Assembly: GCA_020086605.1 (NCBI GenBank) | Contig: JACBWW010000047.1 | Span: 5,636,318 to 5,700,317, forward strand | Reading direction: 5' to 3' | Source of the DNA: Lanius collurio | Taxonomy: Eukaryota; Chordata; Aves; Passeriformes; Laniidae | DNA length: 64,000 bases | Shown: positions 48,505 through 58,405 of the stretch, one piece after another | Numbering within the stretch: position 1 is the first letter of the stretch | Layout of the letters: every line of letters begins with the position of its first letter | The notes under the pieces: model-generated | The model's database searches: none | Seen by the model: only the letters and a program-made list of their open reading frames with translations | Told to the model about the DNA's origin: nothing | Program-made: the position numbers and the translations under genes

Positions 48505-48558
48505 CTTGAAGCAAGACAAACAAACAAACAAACCAAACAAACAAAAAAAAAAAAAAAA
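48505..48558. repeat. (ACAA)n / poly(A) simple repeat
   Basis: Imperfect 'acaaacaaacaaacaaacc' units followed by a run of 16 A. Confidence 0.9.
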
Positions 48559-48779
48559 CACAAAAAAAGACCAGGGTGACAAAGTTAAATTTTTGAAGAC
48601 TTAAATATACTTTTTTCCCTAAGTTTAGACCAGCAAGGGCACAGTTTAATATAAACTCCAGGAATCTGTCAGATGCACATGGTTAAAACATGCCATCCAA
48701 GGACGAAGGGAAAAAGCAGAGAATCCTAGAAAGCTGCATCTTCCACATTTCACTTTATCCAGAAAATCTGCAGTCGCTA

Positions 48780-49140
48780 AAACTTACTCTTTCTAACTGG
48801 GTGGCATTTTACATTTCCAAATGTAATTGAGTGAGCGTGTTGCCATGGCGACAGCAGGGTTCTGCAATAACTTTGTTGCCTTGTAATTGCTGTATATTTG
48901 TATACAAGCAGCTGAGCTTTCTTTAATTCAATGCCCTCAACTCTTCCAGCGAGGCTGCGGAGCGAGGACGGCAGCTTTTTAGGCTGAGAACTCCGAACAG
49001 TGGTGCTGGAAACATCAGAAACGATTAAAACTCAGCGCCGCGACCGACCGCATTACACACACACAGAGAAAAAACCCACCACGAAACCCTGCCAAGAACC
49101 AGATTATTATATAAACTTCAGAGCTCCTTAGCTTTTAAAA
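48780..49140. promoter_or_regulatory. Candidate conserved regulatory block with X-box
   Basis: An RFX-type X-box on the minus strand (GTCGCCATGGCAAC, 48852-48839) sits in AT-rich sequence (cttgtaattgctgtatattt) that turns CpG-rich downstream (gcggagcgaggacggcagc, 48957-48975; gcgccgcgaccgaccgc, 49035-49051). It is an upstream shoulder of the CpG island. I cannot tell whether it is a second promoter or an enhancer. Confidence 0.35.
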
Positions 49141-49150
49141 ATGTTGCCGT

Positions 49151-49178
49151 TACAACAACAACAACAACAACAACAACG
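49151..49178. repeat. (CAA)n microsatellite
   Basis: About nine uninterrupted ACA/CAA units followed by an A-rich run. Confidence 0.95.
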
Positions 49179-50240
49179 AGAAGAAAAAAAAAAGCACAAT
49201 TCAGATAATTAACTCCAGGTAGATTTGGCACCGAGCAAAGCACTTTGAGGGCAGGGAATAATGCAGCACGAGTCCCATTTATTGACAGGGCATAATACCA
49301 GTAAATCAAAACGCCTTGGCCAGGAGATTATCCACTCGCTGTGGCTCCCAGGGCCAAAATAATGCTTGCTCCATCTCCCTGGCCTCAAATCAGCGTTATG
49401 AGGACAACGGGATGCAGCTGTGGGAAAGGAGCACGGCACCGAGCTGCCTGGTGGGAAAGAAGTGGGGAAGACGGGAGAGAGCCAGTGCCTCGCCGCACGC
49501 CCCATCCCAGGGTTTTACAAGGCATTTTCACACCCTGAATCCACCCACACCTTCCCGACACAGATCCCCACTCCTCGGGAGCGTTTTCAGAGCTGTAATC
49601 CAGCCTGGAATATGAGGCAAGGCTGAAACATGAAATCCGCTCGTACGGGCGTTAGCGGCGACGAGCATAATTTATGCAAACCTGCCAAAACAGCCTATTG
49701 ACAGGCAAAACCCCACCAAAGGCAGCACCTTCCACTACCGCGGAGTGGGCGCAAAACACAATTACGCAAGTGCTTTGAGCGAAGGGCAGGTTCCCTTCCC
49801 CTCCAGACGCTGCCCAGCGCCGAATTATTGTTATGTAAATCCATCTGCTCCGCGGAGCTGTCAGGGCGCCGGCCAACACCCCGGACACCACATCTGGGGC
49901 GCGGGCAACATTTTGGGGGGGGGAGCGCCGGCATCGCGCAGCATCTTCCCTGATAAATCCCTGCAGCAAAACCCACACGCGGCTGCCGGGCAACACCTCC
50001 CTCCGCGCTCCTCCGCCAGCCCCAAACCTCAGCTTTTTCTGCTCCGTTCGGCCCCATGCGAGCCAAGGCTGGATGTTTCGCGGAGGCACACGTGGTTCGG
50101 CCCCCCTCGGCCCCCCAAAACCGGAGTTGTGGCGGCGAGGCTGCTGCCCTGGGCCTCGGATCTGTCACCGCCACCTCGGGGCTCCCCGGCAGCGCCGCGC
50201 AGCCGAGGGCAGCACCCCTCTGTTTTCTCCTCCCAGGCAT

Positions 50241-50292
50241 AAAAAAAAAAAAAAAAAAAAAAGGCATTTTCGGGCTTTTTTTTTTTTTTTTT
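50241..50292. repeat. Poly(A)22 and poly(T)17 facing each other
   Basis: Twenty-two A (50241-50262) and seventeen T (50276-50292) are separated by 'ggcattttcgggc'. They can pair as a long A:T hairpin. They lie 170 bases from the N gap inside GC-rich sequence, so sequencing or assembly may be unreliable here. Confidence 0.95.
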
Positions 50293-50461
50293 AAGAGGAG
50301 ATGGGTGCCGCGGGGGCCCTCGGCCGAGCCTCGGCAGCCCCGGGGAGCGGGGCGAGAGGACACAAACTTTCCCCAAGTCCCGCGTTATTCCCAGGATAAG
50401 GACAAGGGAAGGAGGCACGGGGAGAGAGAGGATGGAAGAACCGACCCCGGGCCGCGGCCCT

Positions 50462-50839
50462 NNNNNNNNNNNNNNNNNNNNNNNNNNNNNNNNNNNNNNN
50501 NNNNNNNNNNNNNNNNNNNNNNNNNNNNNNNNNNNNNNNNNNNNNNNNNNNNNNNNNNNNNNNNNNNNNNNNNNNNNNNNNNNNNNNNNNNNNNNNNNNN
50601 NNNNNNNNNNNNNNNNNNNNNNNNNNNNNNNNNNNNNNNNNNNNNNNNNNNNNNNNNNNNNNNNNNNNNNNNNNNNNNNNNNNNNNNNNNNNNNNNNNNN
50701 NNNNNNNNNNNNNNNNNNNNNNNNNNNNNNNNNNNNNNNNNNNNNNNNNNNNNNNNNNNNNNNNNNNNNNNNNNNNNNNNNNNNNNNNNNNNNNNNNNNN
50801 NNNNNNNNNNNNNNNNNNNNNNNNNNNNNNNNNNNNNNN
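50462..50839. other. Assembly gap (378 N)
   Basis: An unbroken run of N in the middle of the CpG island. The bordering sequence is extremely GC-rich (cgggccgcggccc; cccgcgccgcgggc), so the missing part is probably GC-rich island sequence and may contain exon or promoter elements. Any open frame crossing it is meaningless. Confidence 0.99.
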
Positions 50840-50916
50840 GGGCCCGCGCCGCGGGCAGCCCGGGCACGGCGGTGGGGGCGGCGCGGCTCGGGGGCAGCGG
50901 AGCGCCGCGTACTGAC

Positions 50917-51058
50917 CTGAGCGGCGGGCGAGGCGGGGAAGCTGCGCGGCGATGGCCCCCCCGGCGCGGAGCGCGCCACCGACGGACTCAGCCCGTGACG
51001 GGTTCCGCCATCTTGGAAATTTTTTTAGATGGGGAGTCACGTGGTGCAACCATTTTTT
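50917..51058 (-). other. Candidate minus-strand first exon with splice donor
   Basis: On the minus strand the order is TATAAATA (51093-51086), an expected start about 30 bases downstream, CACGTG, a sense CCAAGATGGCGG (YY1, 51016-51005), and a CAG/GTCAGT donor (GT at 50916-50915). The only ATG (51010) opens a seven-codon frame, MAEPVTG, which ends in TGA; it would be an upstream frame or part of the YY1 motif. The exon is therefore probably 5' untranslated. The start position is inferred, not seen. Confidence 0.35.
51005..51016 (-). promoter_or_regulatory. YY1-type site
   Basis: CCAAGATGGCGG on the minus strand. In many CpG-island promoters YY1 sites lie just downstream of the start in the sense orientation, which here favours minus-strand transcription. 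Confidence 0.6.
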
Positions 51059-51085
51059 CCCCGCGGCCAATCAGCGGGCGCGGGT

Positions 51086-51093
51086 TATTTATA
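51086..51093 (-). promoter_or_regulatory. TATA-like box
   Basis: TATAAATA on the minus strand, flanked by GC-rich sequence, 15-20 bases from the CCAAT at 51067-51071. The exact start it would direct is about 51055-51062 by the usual spacing. Confidence 0.5.
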
Positions 51094-51166
51094 GCCGCGC
51101 GGGGGGAAGGGAGCCAATCGGGCCCCGCCCCGCGCGCCCCCGGCCACGCCCCGTGGCGCGCGGCCC

Positions 51167-51180
51167 GTCGCCATGGCAAC
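51167..51180 (+). promoter_or_regulatory. RFX X-box
   Basis: GTCGCCATGGCAAC fits the X-box consensus (GTNRCC, two-base spacer, RGYAAC) at every constrained position. RFX factors bind such palindromes in promoters of ciliary and other genes. It lies about 20 bases upstream of the YY1-type site at 51199-51210. Function is inference. Confidence 0.55.
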
Positions 51181-51198
51181 CGGGGGGCGTGCCGGGGG

Positions 51199-51210
51199 CC
51201 GCCATGTTGG
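51199..51210 (-). promoter_or_regulatory. Second YY1-type site
   Basis: CCAACATGGCGG on the minus strand. Read on the plus strand the same bases form an optimal Kozak context, GCCGCCATG. Confidence 0.5.
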
Positions 51211-51326
51211 CGCGGAGCCCGCGGCCTCGCCGGGATCGGGATGGAGGATCGGGGTCGCAGGGCCGGGTTCCCCACCCCACCGAGGCGGGCTGCGAGCCCG
51301 CGGCAAATGCAGCCCGTACCGTGTAG
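51204..51326 (+). CDS. Small open frame with optimal Kozak start (40 codons)
   Basis: The ATG at 51204 is preceded by GCCGCC, and the frame ends at TAG (51324-51326). The product would be Arg/Pro/Gly-rich (starts MLARSPRPRRDRDGG). A second ATG at 51241 opens a different frame (MEDRGRRAGFPTPPRR). In a CpG island such frames arise easily. It could be an upstream frame of a plus-strand transcript, or simply the YY1 motif. Confidence 0.15.
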   Translation: MLARSPRPRRDRDGGSGSQGRVPHPTEAGCEPAANAARTV

Positions 51327-51420
51327 TCGGTATCGCAATCAAACGCGAAACTTCAGGGTTTGTTTTTCCGCTCCGGTTTTCCGCAGCCGCGATGCCCGCT
51401 CCCGAATGCGCTGTTTTGTT

Positions 51421-51814
51421 TTATCCCTCAGGTACCGTCCGTAACAGCAAACGGCTGAAGCGAGGGATAAACGACAGAAAGGGCAGGCCACGATTCAACG
51501 TCTTTGCCTGAATTACCGAGAGGAAAGAAATAAATAAAGATAAAAACAAAAAGGAGTTGTCCGGCACGCTTCCCACTACCCATGTTTTCGGGGCGGCCAT
51601 TCGACATTTAATGGATTTTTCAGTTGTACCTGGAATTACCCCATCGAACCGACACCCCTCGTTCCACTCCCGTTTCGGTGTTCCACCCTCGGTTCTCCCG
51701 CTGCCCAAAGCTCCCCGAGTCCCGCTCCGAACATTCCAGATGAGGGGAAGCAAAATGTACCTGGGGGGACCTGTGGGACACGATGCCACGGGAGCATCCC
51801 GCCTAGTGTCCGTT
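51421..51814. other. Non-coding sequence downstream of the island
   Basis: CpG density falls gradually. A pyrimidine tract ending 'tttatccctcag' with GTACCG after it (51420-51437) looks like an acceptor or a weak donor. Nothing is supported. Confidence 0.45.
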
Positions 51815-51905
51815 ATCCCCAGAGCAGCTGTGGCTGCCCCTGGATCCCTGGAAGTGTCCAAGGCCCGGCTGGACAGGCCTTGGAACACCCTGGAATGATG
51901 GAAAG
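51815..51905 (+). mobile_element. CR1 LINE 3' fragment lacking its terminal block
   Basis: 'cagagcagctgtggctgccc' to 'tggaacaccctggaatgat'. The last CR1 segment is missing, so this copy is truncated at both ends. Confidence 0.85.
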
Positions 51906-52332
51906 GAGACTTTCCTGCTAAGCTTCCAAGGAGTTTCTTCCCATCCTTGCCTAAGACAAGCTGAAACATGACATTCCTTATTTGCAGGCAGCCATCCCAG
52001 CACGCTTCTGGTGGGCTTGATTAATTGGCTCTGGCTAAATTGTTTTTAAAACTTCCAGATTTCCCTTAAAGCAAGGGGAAAAAAAAATGAACTCATGTCG
52101 TTCAGCCATCTGGATTTACATAAATTCCGGGACCTGATGGGAATTGCTAACAACTTTGTCCCTCTTTTAAAATCTGCATATATGTGGTAGCATATATACA
52201 CTGCTCCTTTTCTCTTTTACCTTTTTTGAGATATTTATCATTTAAATTTTAATTTGAAAGGGCTGCCCTTAGAAAAATCCCTGGCATATTGATCCAACCC
52301 TTAAAATCGCTTTTTTTTTTTTTTTCATGCTG
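51906..52332. other. AT-rich non-coding sequence
   Basis: Contains a T run (52309-52325) just before the next CR1 copy. Nothing else recognised. Confidence 0.55.
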
Positions 52333-52478
52333 TGAACAGGCTCCCCAGGGAATGGGCACGGCCCCGAGGCTGCCAGAGCTCCAGGAGCACTTGGACAGCA
52401 CTCTCAGGGATGCCCAGGGCAGGATTGTTGGGGTGTCTGTGCAGGGCCAGAGGTTGGACTGGATGATCCATCAATAAT
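52333..52478 (+). mobile_element. CR1-type LINE, second 3'-end type
   Basis: 'gaacaggctccccagggaat', 'gggcacggccccgaggctgc', 'cactctcagggatgcccag' and 'ttggactggatgatccatc'. It is the sense counterpart of the 20.1-kb copy. Confidence 0.87.
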
Positions 52479-52600
52479 TTCTCCATCCCTGGAAGTGCCC
52501 AAGGGCAGGTTGGACATTAAGGCTTGGAGCAACATGGAATAGTGGAAGGTGTCCCTGCCCATGGCAGGGGGTGGACTCTAACAGTCCCATCAGCAAAAAC
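52479..52600 (+). mobile_element. CR1 LINE 3' fragment, directly after another CR1
   Basis: 'atccctggaagtgcccaagg', 'ttggacattaaggcttggag' and 'tccctgcccatggcaggggg'. It follows the preceding copy of a different type with no spacer, head to tail, suggesting insertion into the older element's 3' end. Confidence 0.87.
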
Positions 52601-54927
52601 ATCCCGTTCATTTCAGCTCTCCATCTTACTTTGTTTTTAAGACAATAATTTATTCCCATCAACTCCCAACCCTTACATTTTGCCAGGTCTGTGCTCGAGC
52701 ACACAGGAAGCACGGCTTGCCCTGGAGCAGGCCATTTTCCCTGCAATACACACCTGAGAGCACCACTGGCACTAAGAATGCCACTTCTGCCTAAAGCTGA
52801 AGCCCTTTTTGTTTCATTTTCAGCTTCTTCAAGCTCCTGGGCTTGTTTGTTGTTCTTTGGCTGGTGAGGTTTTGGGTTTCCGTGCGTGGCTGTTCTGCCC
52901 TCTTTATTTGGGGCCAGCTTGTGTGCTTGGAGGGATGGGTGAATATGTGTACAAATAACCTCCCAAATTTTTTGAGTGTCAGGAGACCTGTGGGTGGAAG
53001 GGCTTCAGGGCTAGAAGGTTACCTTGGCAGGGTAATATTTGCTATGGCAACAGCTCTGCTGATGGAGGTTGGCATAGGACACACCTGTGTCAGCCAGGTG
53101 AGTGTCTGCCCTCCCTTGTGGTCCTCATTTCTGCTGCAGCTGGGCAGGGATTTGGTCCCAAATCCTTTAAACATTCCTTACAACCAGTATTTTTGCCCTG
53201 GTGGTCACTGCAGGTTTGTAAGTGTGACCTGCCTGTGTCCCCAGGTGAGCTGGGGGCTGTGGTGCAGAGCATTCTCCTGGCCACTTCCCTGGCCACACCA
53301 GCTGCCTTCCCTCTCTGCACTGCTGGAGCAGTTTGGAAACAGGAAACGAGAGGAGCAAACTGTGCCCTGAAAGTTGCCATGGAGTGTCAGTTTTCCCTTC
53401 AGGTTTTGATTGATGCTGTACCTGTGGCTGTGGGTGTGAGTACATGTCTCTGTTAATACCCAGTCTAGGCTAACCTGTGCATAATGGCAGAAAAGTAAAC
53501 CTTTGTCCTTGCTCGTGTGAATTAGACCTCAGAGATTCACGAGGGAAAGGCTCCTTGCTATATGTTAAACCCAACATATTGGCTATGGCTGTATATAGTC
53601 TGTTTTTACTGTAATTGCAGCTGAAAAACTTACTCAGAAGCCAGTTGAAGCAGAAAATAAAAATCTAAAAAAAAAAAACCAACCCTGGCAGAGCTAATTC
53701 ATAAAGATTTAAATAAAAAGCAATTACAGAACTTCCCGCCTACCTCCACCTCATCTTTAGCTGAACTCCTTGTTTGTCAGGAATGATTCCATTTTTTCTG
53801 TTCTCAAGCAGGAAACAGCCATCACAACACTCCAGCTAATTTCCCTCACTAGTCACAGGGAGCTGGTGAAAGTAAAATAGGGTGCTTCAGCTTTCCACTC
53901 CAATCCTGCCACTCCACAGCCTAAAAAAAAAGGAGGATAAAGTTAGGAAGAGAACCAGCAGGAACTTCCTCTGGAGCCTAGACACCAAAGATGTACTGGT
54001 GCCACTTGGTTCTGTGGAGAAAGTCAAGCCTAGACACCATTTCCAACCTGGTGATGGCTTCCTCTTCTTCCTCCTGATGATTCAAACACCATCCCTGACC
54101 TCCCTTGGTTTTCCTGTCCCACCCATCGCCCTTCTGTGCTTAATCTCCCATTCCCTGTTCTCCATCTTTCCCACAGCACACTCATTTACTCCTTTTTGCC
54201 AGCAAAAGGAAAACCCCATCGAGCTCAGCGAACTCACAACACAGCTCTGATGGGACAGGCAATGTTACATTTGCATCGCTCCCCCTCCTGTGTTTTGCCC
54301 CAACATACCTTTCATTGTGGAGTTTTGTTCTGTTGGTACTGAGGTTTTTAATCCTGGTGAATTTTGCTTCAGCTGGAGCTCCTCCTGCTCTCCTTGCACA
54401 GCTCCTTCAGAGACACCTCTTCCTTACCCTGCTGCAGAATCCATCCCCGTGCAGTCCTGTGTGGCTCAGAGCGAGCCGTGAGGCAGAACCAGGGGGTTCT
54501 CCCCCACTTCTGAGCCCCCCACGCCTGTGCTTGGCTGCAGGAGCCGTTCCCCAGCTTGTCTGCACAGCCAACACTTCATCAAGTCCACAGCACTCGGGGC
54601 CTGAAGAGCTGGAATCCTGCAGCAGTAAGAGCCAGGCTCTCAGAAACAAGTTATTGCTGTTGTTTTGGGCAAAAGCAAGTCCCTGTCCCCCACTTGGGGG
54701 AAAAAACGAGCAAGTGAAGTTCAAAACGAAGGTCACAACGTAAAGTTTGCTTTCTTCTCCATATTTAAGCTTTATTTTTGCTGATGGAGATACACTGGAT
54801 TGTTATGGCAGTCATTTTGCTATGCACTTTTAAAATAAAACTCCTTGCTGAAGTTTGTTTCTAATATTTTTCTGGATTTGTATAAACTTCCTATTTGTTT
54901 GGCAGCTATGTTCTCAACTATGTTATG
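52601..54927. other. Non-coding sequence
   Basis: Open plus-strand frame at 52843-53370 and donor-like GTGAGT sites (about 53099, 53243) occur, but no recognised peptide and no consistent exon. An A run is at 53667-53678. Confidence 0.45.
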
Positions 54928-54970
54928 GAACATCCTGACTTGGAAGGGATCCACAAGGATTCCTACTGCA
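54928..54970 (-). mobile_element. Possible old CR1 3' terminal remnant, antisense
   Basis: 'catcctgacttggaagggat' with 'ccacaaggattcctactgc' resembles the antisense CR1 end (tggaagggacccacaagga). It is too short to be sure. Confidence 0.4.
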
Positions 54971-56866
54971 GAGAGAAAAATTATTCTGGGGCCATTACAA
55001 ACCACTGCCCAAAAGTTCTTACCGTGTCATCATCCCTCTACATTAAGCTGAAGAATTAAGAGTATGAAAGAAATCTCTTTTCCCCCTCAACTGTTTTTTT
55101 GGTTCAGTCAATTTTAGTAACACACTTAAGGCTTAAATTTAGATAAAAAGCAGAAGTAAGTCTAAAATAAATATGGAATCTTTGTGAAGTCAAGCCTAGA
55201 GTAACTGTTGGATACGCATAGTTTATAAGTGCTCATTTTCTGATTCTTAATAGTAAAGACAAGGGAAATGGCTATCAATTTATTATATTTATTTTCATCC
55301 ATGGCAGCTGCTGGGAGAAAAATGTGGGGTGTGTCTCTCTATAGTGGGAACCTTGGAGGAAATATTGATCTATTTTTCTAGTCTGTCTTTTTCACCCAGA
55401 AAAACAAACAAACAAACAAAAAAAACCCAAAAACAAAAACCATCATCCAGGGTGAAAAACAATTAGAATCTAAATAAATGTAAGAAAAACATGATAAAAA
55501 AAAAAGAAAGAATGAAAATAGTTGCAGCCTGGCCCCTGGGTGTTGGTTTTACATGAAGATACTGACTTGCAGCTGAATGACGAGTGGGATATTTTTCTAC
55601 TGAAATATTGATAGTAGATTACACTAAACCACAAACTATCTCCAGAAAGCCCATCATTTCTAATCCTAATGGTGTTTTCTTTCCCTTGGCTGACTACTAC
55701 ATTCATGAGATGATGGCTTTATTCTATCTGGGGGAAAAACTTTTTACCATACAGCTAAATTAACTTGTCAAAAGACTTCAAACTTCGGAAGCTTTTACAG
55801 CTCGATTCAAAGCTATTATTCAGGATTGAATGAGAAGGCTGTGGACTGTAAAAGCTGGCAGAAAAAAAAAAAATCAGCAGCATTCAGGAGTTGAATGGAA
55901 TGCTTACTTTTTGTTCAGGTTGTGTGTGTTTCATTGAGCTGTCTCAGAAGAGCTGGATTTTCGTATTTTAAGGCAAAATGCTTCTTTCTGCTGCTCTGGA
56001 AGCTGTGACCCAGTCCGTGCTCTTTCACACACACTTGGTTATATTTAGTTTGTGCCAACCTAAATAAGTGTCAACCAGCTCTCCAGAAATGCGGGGAGCA
56101 CAAAAGAGAACGGCCAGCAGCTAAATTGAGGCAGAACGAGAACACAATTAGACTTATTTTTATCCTTTTCTTTTAAAATCAGATCACAGACTATCTTACA
56201 CTCAGCTCCAGCTTTCTCATGCAAATAAAAATGCCTGGCTTAGGGAGCAGCAACTTTTAGATTTTGCAGACGAGGAGCAGCTGGCAGAGCTTGTCCTTGG
56301 AGTCTTTCCTGTCTTGGGTCCAATCTACTTTGGGACAAAGCTGGAATAAAAAGCCAAGCTGACCATGGCAGCCCCCGGCAGGGAACCCAGGGCCCTGTGG
56401 GAGAGTGGGCAAGCACATTCAGGATGTGGCAGGATGGGCTCCATAATGGCCAGCGTGTTTGGGATGCAGCTGGGAGCTGCTGAGCACGGGAGCAAGCCTT
56501 AAATACAGCTTGTCACCAAGGCCTGGGGCAAGGGGCTGCCCCCCACCAGGGACCCACCACTAATTCAGGAGCTGAATTAGAGTCCCTGCACTGTCTGTGG
56601 AGATGCCCAGGGCTTGCAGCACTTTCAAGCTCGGAGCACACAACCACAGAACGGGGGATCCAAGCCTGCATCCCTCTTCTGCCTGGCTGGTTCCTTGTCC
56701 TGAGGTGTGTGGTGGCACAGGACAGTGTCCCTCCTGCTGCAGAGACAGAGCACTGAGCAGCGGGGCGGGCAGGGTGCACCAGAGGACAGAGCAGGCAGGG
56801 TATTAACGTGCTCAGCTGATACACAGAGCACTGAGGAATGTTTGGGGGCTGGAATATCAGCCCAGA
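54971..56866. other. AT-rich non-coding sequence
   Basis: An (AAAC)n patch lies at about 55403-55440, with A runs at 55495-55505 and 55861-55873. No gene is recognised. Sequence near 56040-56260 is AT-rich with an ATGCAAAT octamer (56219-56226). Confidence 0.5.
55403..55440. repeat. (AAAC)n simple repeat
   Basis: 'aaacaaacaaacaaacaaaa' followed by imperfect A/C-rich sequence. Confidence 0.88.
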
Positions 56867-57106
56867 GTTATGGAATGGTTTGGGTCGGAAGGGACCCTAA
56901 AGCTCATCCAGTCCCACCCCTCTGCCATGGGGATACCTTCCACTAGCCCAGGTTTCTCCAAGCCCCAGTGTCCAACTTGGCCTTGGGCACTGCCAGGGAT
57001 CCAGGGGCAGCTGCAGCTGCTTTGGGCACCCTGTGCCAGGCCCTCACTGCCCTTATAATAAGAATTTCCTTCTAAATCATCCTCCCCTAATGTAAGTTTA
57101 GGTTTT
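56867..57106 (-). mobile_element. CR1 LINE, 3' portion, antisense
   Basis: 'agttatggaatggtttgggt' through 'gcactgccagggatccaggg' into 'aagaatttccttctaaatca', the CR1 segment coding-side of the 3' body. A small deletion sits after 'ctctgccatgggg'. Confidence 0.92.
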
Positions 57107-58405
57107 GAGGGAGCCAGCAGCAGAGCACCAAGGTGTTTTAGAGCTCGGCACTTGAGAAGCCAAGCTCTGGAGAGCACTGAATTGCTGCCTACATAATAAG
57201 ATACCAAGATGATCTCACAGTTTTGAGCACTTGAGACTAAAGCTGTACTGATAAATGATGTGTGGGGAAAGAATTGCATGGACCTTTCAATTTCCCAATT
57301 TTTCCCTCCTCTGTTTTGTTGCTCTAAGGGTTGTTTAATCTCATTTCATGTGGGTCACAGCATTTCCTGAATACCAATATCTATTAAAAGGCACCTGTGA
57401 TTTGCATTTGGCAAAACCTGAGCCAACCTCTTTACCCTTTCCTATGGCAAAACCAAAACCACAGCCAGCTTTGGACTGGAATCCACTAGAAAGCACTAAA
57501 ATTCCTCAAATTTTCTCTTATCTGCTCATCAAGGAGCACAGTCTTTTCCTAGTGCAAGCTCCTTAAATGTGGTATCTTAAAAACTCACCTTCCTTACGAG
57601 CACCTTCACTGAGTTCTTAAAAAGCTTCACAGTAGAGCAGGACATGCCAGCAGAAGTGTCTGGAATAGCAACAGTGGCATCGAAATCATGAGAGGAATGT
57701 CTAAAAAGTCCAAAGGCTTGTACTCAGACCCTGTTAAAGAGCTGGGTGGGACTCTGGAATCCGACCCTCATTTGCAGATACGTTGTTTAATAGAAATGTA
57801 AGAAGTGAGTGCTAGCCCATTACTGACAAAAATACAGTTTAGAGGGTATTGGGATGAGAGGTCAGAGGAGTCACAACCTCTGCAGCCCTGGCAATGTCAG
57901 TCTGTGTGACTGTAAAACACGGGCAGAAAGGAGAGCTGCTGCCCTCCTCCAGCATCACCAGGCAAGATCAGGTCTGCGAAAGACCAGGAGGTTCCACAAG
58001 GAAAAAAAGGAAGTAAAAAGGCAGAGTTCCCGTTCTGAAACAGCAGATCGCAGAAACCCTGTGGTGCCCTGGACTAGATCCAAGGGGATGTGTGTGCATC
58101 GTTGCACTGGGATTGGTTTAGGATGCTCACACTGTGATCCAAGGAGATGAGGCATGTGGACCTTGGTTCATCCTTATCAGGAGCTTCTTATCAGGTGGCC
58201 TGCTGCACATTAAACACTCAGTTATCAGCAGAGCCTTCATCTCGTATCAGGATGAGAGGCAGGATGTGTTCTGCTCATATACAGAGACCAAGGAGCAGCA
58301 ATCATATGGTGGGAAGTATAGTGGTCCAAAACTGGGATGTGCTTGTGTGTAACTGGGGAGACAGAAGGTGTTGGGGCTTTCTTCCCCTGCTTTTCTGGTC
58401 AAGGG
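57107..58405. other. Non-coding sequence with GATA cluster
   Basis: Contains the TATC/GATA cluster listed separately. An Arg/Lys-rich plus-strand frame at 57854-58150 lacks splice or homology support. Confidence 0.5.
58173..58250. promoter_or_regulatory. Cluster of four GATA-type motifs
   Basis: CTTATCAGG occurs twice with a 14-base period (58173-58181, 58187-58195), followed by TTATCA (58222-58227) and GTATCA (58244-58249). On the minus strand these read as WGATAA/GATAC sites. Dense same-orientation GATA motifs are typical of GATA-factor enhancers. Activity is inference. Confidence 0.3.

Larger units (their letters stand above)
49830..51420. promoter_or_regulatory. CpG island, probable promoter (contains an assembly gap)
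   Basis: GC content and CpG density rise sharply, with long G/C strings and many CGs on both sides of the N gap. The right half holds GC boxes (ggccccgcccc, 51121-51131; ccacgcccc, 51144-51152), two CCAAT boxes (51067-51071, 51114-51118), a TATAAATA on the minus strand (51093-51086), a CACGTG (51038-51043), two YY1-type sites and an X-box. Such islands mark gene starts in vertebrates. Direction is uncertain and it may be bidirectional. Confidence 0.85.

Noticed and set aside
49695..50363. 222-codon minus-strand frame left of the gap
   Set aside because: It reads through the poly(A)/poly(T) tracts as Lys and Phe runs and is otherwise CpG-island composition.
50029..51444. Several long open frames crossing 50462-50839 on both strands (up to 462 codons)
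   Set aside because: Most of each frame is undetermined bases. The rest is GC-rich promoter sequence, and several of the starts are GTG or TTG, not ATG.
52843..53370. 175-codon plus-strand frame after the CpG island
   Set aside because: It is Leu/Trp/Cys-rich without a domain. Donor-like GTGAGT sites inside it do not give a consistent exon chain.
57854..58150. Arg/Lys-rich 98-codon plus-strand frame
   Set aside because: No homology is recognised and no splice sites are evident. The basic composition comes from purine-rich sequence.
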